DNA of 64,000 bases from Amorphochlora amoebiformis (taxonomy: Eukaryota; Cercozoa; Chlorarachniophyceae), in NCBI GenBank assembly GCA_054601695.1, contig BAAHQB010000199.1:301346-365345 (forward strand), in the 5' to 3' direction. Positions 1 to 64,000 of this stretch are shown here, one piece after another. A model generated the notes under the pieces. The model saw only the letters and a list, made by a program, of their open reading frames with translations. It did not search any database and was not told the origin of the DNA. How positions within the stretch are numbered: position 1 is the first letter of the stretch; each line of letters opens with the position of its first letter. A program made the position numbers and the translations under genes.

Positions 1-70
1 CCTAACCCTAACCCTAACCCTAATCTAACCCTAACCCTAACCCTAACCCTAACCCTAACCCTAACCCTAG
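1..70 (+). repeat. CCCTAA telomere-type array ending in a splice acceptor
   Basis: About eleven CCCTAA units with one variant (TAATCTAACCC). At first sight this is a left chromosome end. However, the array ends in CCCTAG at 65-70 and is followed at once by a 60-nt open exon with a GTATAT donor. The same CCCTAG acceptor ends 13 internal telomere-repeat introns of the second gene. The array is therefore at least usable as the 3' end of an intron. Whether a true telomere lies at or just left of base 1 cannot be decided from the window. Confidence 0.85.
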
Positions 71-10086
<10,016 letters not shown>

Positions 10087-10250
10087 TCCAAGCTCCCGGG
10101 AAATCTCGGGGAATCCCCGGGAAATATCGGGGAATCCCGGTAGTTTTCGGAAAAATCGGTTGAATTCTTTTTATTTGTTTTTATTATTCGCGTTAGTTTC
10201 TCCTTATTGAATTGTAGTAAGACTGAAGCTTAACTCTCTCTCTCTATATA

Positions 10251-10323
<73 letters not shown>

Positions 10324-10442
10324 TATTTGCATGACTGTACACGTCATAAACATATGTATCTTCTCTCGACTTGGTTAATATCCCTATAAACTATGTATCG
10401 GTATATTATATATATATATATATATATACATTGAAAATGTTA

Positions 10443-10475
<33 letters not shown>

Positions 10476-10707
10476 TCTATAACACATTGAGGTATATAGG
10501 CCGTCTAGACAGCCTAGTCAAGCTACGTATGTCCGTCGCTACGTAGTCAAACTATGTACGCACGTCGCCAGTCAAACTACGTACGTTAGCAATCATACGG
10601 CATTAATTAATATTTGTGAGTCGCATGCCATTGATCTTTCACAGACGTTAATAATATATCATTCGTGCAACTATAGTTGATTCAGAATGAAACTATATGT
10701 ATATCAA

Positions 10708-10745
<38 letters not shown>

Positions 10746-10847
10746 CTAGATACATTCACTAGATTCATGTATCAAGATGTATAATTATATATAATATATA
10801 TATATATATATATGTATACTAGATATATATCGTATAAAGACAACCAT

Positions 10848-11053
10848 ACGCCCAATGCCTAGAATGCCAGAATTTGGCTGTCAAGAGAGTTCGTGAGTAA
10901 GTTAGACCTTTGTAAACTGCCAAATACACCCCGGGCCACTATTCACTGTCAAGCAAACCCTAGAAACCACGTCTTGACACCCATACCTAGATACGCCCAA
11001 TGCCAGAATTTTGGTTATCAAGAGAGCCCGTGAGTAAGTTAGACCCTTGTGGG
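10848..11053. repeat. Pair of ~70-nt direct repeats
   Basis: The block that begins ACGCCCAATGCC, continues CAGAATTT and ends GTGAGTAAGTTAGACC occurs at about 10848-10910 and again at 10990-11045, with several substitutions and small indels. It lies outside both coding regions. Confidence 0.75.
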
Positions 11054-11125
11054 CCGCGCATGGCAAATGCACCCGCCATGCATTGACTGCCAAGACCCCA
11101 CACATTGACTGTCAAAACATTTCAC

Positions 11126-11168
11126 GTCTTGACGGTCAAGACATCCCATGTCTTGACTGTCAAGACAT
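11126..11168. repeat. Two adjacent inverted repeats based on GTCTTGAC
   Basis: GTCTTGACGGTCAAGAC (11126-11142) and ATGTCTTGACTGTCAAGACA (from 11148) are near-perfect palindromes that could form hairpins. Related TTGACTGYCAA words lie just upstream at 11080-11120. A role in 3'-end formation is possible but not shown. Confidence 0.6.
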
Positions 11169-11369
11169 ACATCTAGTATACACTAGGATCAATCGATTTG
11201 CAAATTACATCTATATGCCAGATATACTCTAGATACTAGTAGATATATCTAGATATTGACTAGATATTAGTTTGTGTATCATAGTAATCAGCGATAACTT
11301 ATTGGTTTTCACATAAGCTGGATACGTAGATAAGGTAGAGCTGATACGACGCAGCTATCGAAATAGGCC

Positions 11370-11426
<57 letters not shown>

Positions 11427-11454
11427 TATATATATATATATATATATATACATA

Positions 11455-11498
<44 letters not shown>

Positions 11499-11865
11499 AT
11501 ATATATATATATGTTGTATATATATATTTATATATAACATAATATAATTATATCTAGATAATGTCTGTATGTGCTAGATGTGTGTGTGTTTTTGTGGCCA
11601 CGTCACTAGACGTCACGCAAACAAAAGTTTGGCATGCGTACCAGCCCCATTAGGAACTCGGACTAGCCGTGTCGGACCTATGTCTAGTAAATAAGATACC
11701 GGTCAAACATTAATGCCTTCATGTGCATTTGTTACGTACGTACGAACGGCTGTAAAATCAGTGTACGTACGTATACGTATCACGGTAGTATCGTGCGCAT
11801 GCGCACTTGAATATACATAATGTGATATCCTAGATATCATTGAAAAGTATATGTATTTATGTATG

Positions 11866-11902
<37 letters not shown>

Positions 11903-11904
11903 CT

Positions 11905-11943
<39 letters not shown>

Positions 11944-12522
11944 CATAGTATATGTATATATATATTATATTATATTATGTCTTCTAGTACTTGAGGCTGC
12001 GACGCCAAATTCTTATGAGCCGCCGAGATTGTAAAACATGTAAAAAATAGTTCTATACTGTCGATATCCGATTATCGTAAGGAACTCACTTAAAAATCTC
12101 CTAGAATCTCGAAAATTCACTCTATGTTATAGGGTTGTCATAAAAATATTCAACTCTCGAGTCCATGATCACGCACACGACAAAAAAAAAGAGGAGTACA
12201 AAAGAATGACATTCGCCTAATTCGCACGCGCATATATAAATCTGCGAACTTGGCGGCATGTCGTCATGTTCGCGTTCGAAATACCCCCCCCCCCCCCCCC
12301 TCCCCGCTGCTTCCTTCTCCCTCCGTCGCTGACCCAGTTTTTTGTACTTCCTCAAACTAGGCCACGCGGACTCAAAAAGCCGTTATTTTTTTTCCTTTAA
12401 TTTAACAAAAACACTCGGGCCGTTACATCGACGTGGCTGGCGACGTAGTTGGCTACGTATTCGGGCCTGAGATGAGACATAGAACAAGCCGAAGTAATCG
12501 AGTCCGGTGAGTTGAGGGCTCT

Positions 12523-63828
<51,306 letters not shown>

Positions 63829-63829
63829 T

Positions 63830-63861
<32 letters not shown>

Positions 63862-63864
63862 ATG

Positions 63865-63965
<101 letters not shown>

Positions 63966-64000
63966 TTTACATATATATATATATATATATTTACATATAA

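Larger units (their letters stand above)
10087..12522. other. Convergent intergenic region with small tandem and inverted repeats; no gene seen
   Basis: It lies between the stop codons of the two genes, so both 3' UTRs should be here. Contents: a GGGAAAT(C/A)TCGGGGAATCCC tandem repeat at 10097-10139; (TA)n at 10250-10330; an AGTCAAACTACGTACG-like repeat at 10517-10590; a ~70-nt direct repeat at 10848-10920 and 10990-11053; inverted repeats centred on 11134 and 11158; (TA)n at 11370-11535; an 11792-11805 palindrome GTGCGCATGCGCAC; and a 17-base C run at 12284-12300. No clear AATAAA-type signal was assigned to either gene. Confidence 0.7.

Noticed and set aside
10902-11105. Small - strand frame of 67 residues in the intergenic region
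   Set aside because: It runs through the 70-nt direct repeats, has no recognisable motif and no splice or codon support.
12122-12355. Small - strand frame of 77 residues downstream of the ACC stop
   Set aside because: It spans the C17 run (poly-Gly), has no family resemblance and lies in the probable ACC 3' UTR.

Overview
The window is eukaryotic nuclear DNA, probably from a protist. It holds the parts of two convergent, extremely intron-rich genes. Almost everything else is simple-sequence DNA: (TA)n, TTAGGG/CCCTAA telomere-type arrays, GA/CT tracts and a CATA tract. Most long reading frames here are translated microsatellite (runs of IY, RV, GL, NP, SL or HT) and are not genes. The real coding sequence lies in short islands of 18-114 nt bounded by GT...AG splice signals. 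Joining these islands by splice phase gives two continuous proteins.

Gene A is on the + strand, 71-10086, with 14 exons and 246 residues, and is open to the left. It encodes a cyclic-nucleotide-binding-fold protein that may be Popeye-like. Gene B is on the - strand, 12523-63774, with 90 exons and 1738 complete residues, and is open to the right. It is a multidomain eukaryotic acetyl-CoA carboxylase running from the middle of the biotin carboxylase domain, through the biotin carrier domain (biotin motif EAMKM) and the central region, to the carboxyltransferase domain and a stop codon at 12523-12525. The gap 10087-12522 between the two stops has no recognisable gene.

Layout: 1-70, CCCTAA array ending in a splice acceptor; 71-10086, gene A; 10087-12522, convergent intergenic region; 12523-15694, C-terminal tail of ACC; 16648-24166, C half of the carboxyltransferase; 24451-33291, N half of the carboxyltransferase; 33653-50939, central region; 51023-52151, biotin carrier; 53009-55985, linker; 56673-63774, biotin carboxylase.

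The most unusual feature is the introns. Many are little more than a microsatellite whose own unit supplies the splice signals. One is exactly GT(AACCCT)10AG. The telomere-type arrays mostly read CCCTAA in the transcript sense in both genes, so their chromosomal orientation flips between the two. More than twenty introns also carry truncated, diverged copies of the edge of an adjacent exon together with its splice site, in up to 14 tandem copies. The species is not identifiable from this sequence. The repeat type, intron density and protein style suggest a SAR-type or haptophyte-type protist, which is inference only.
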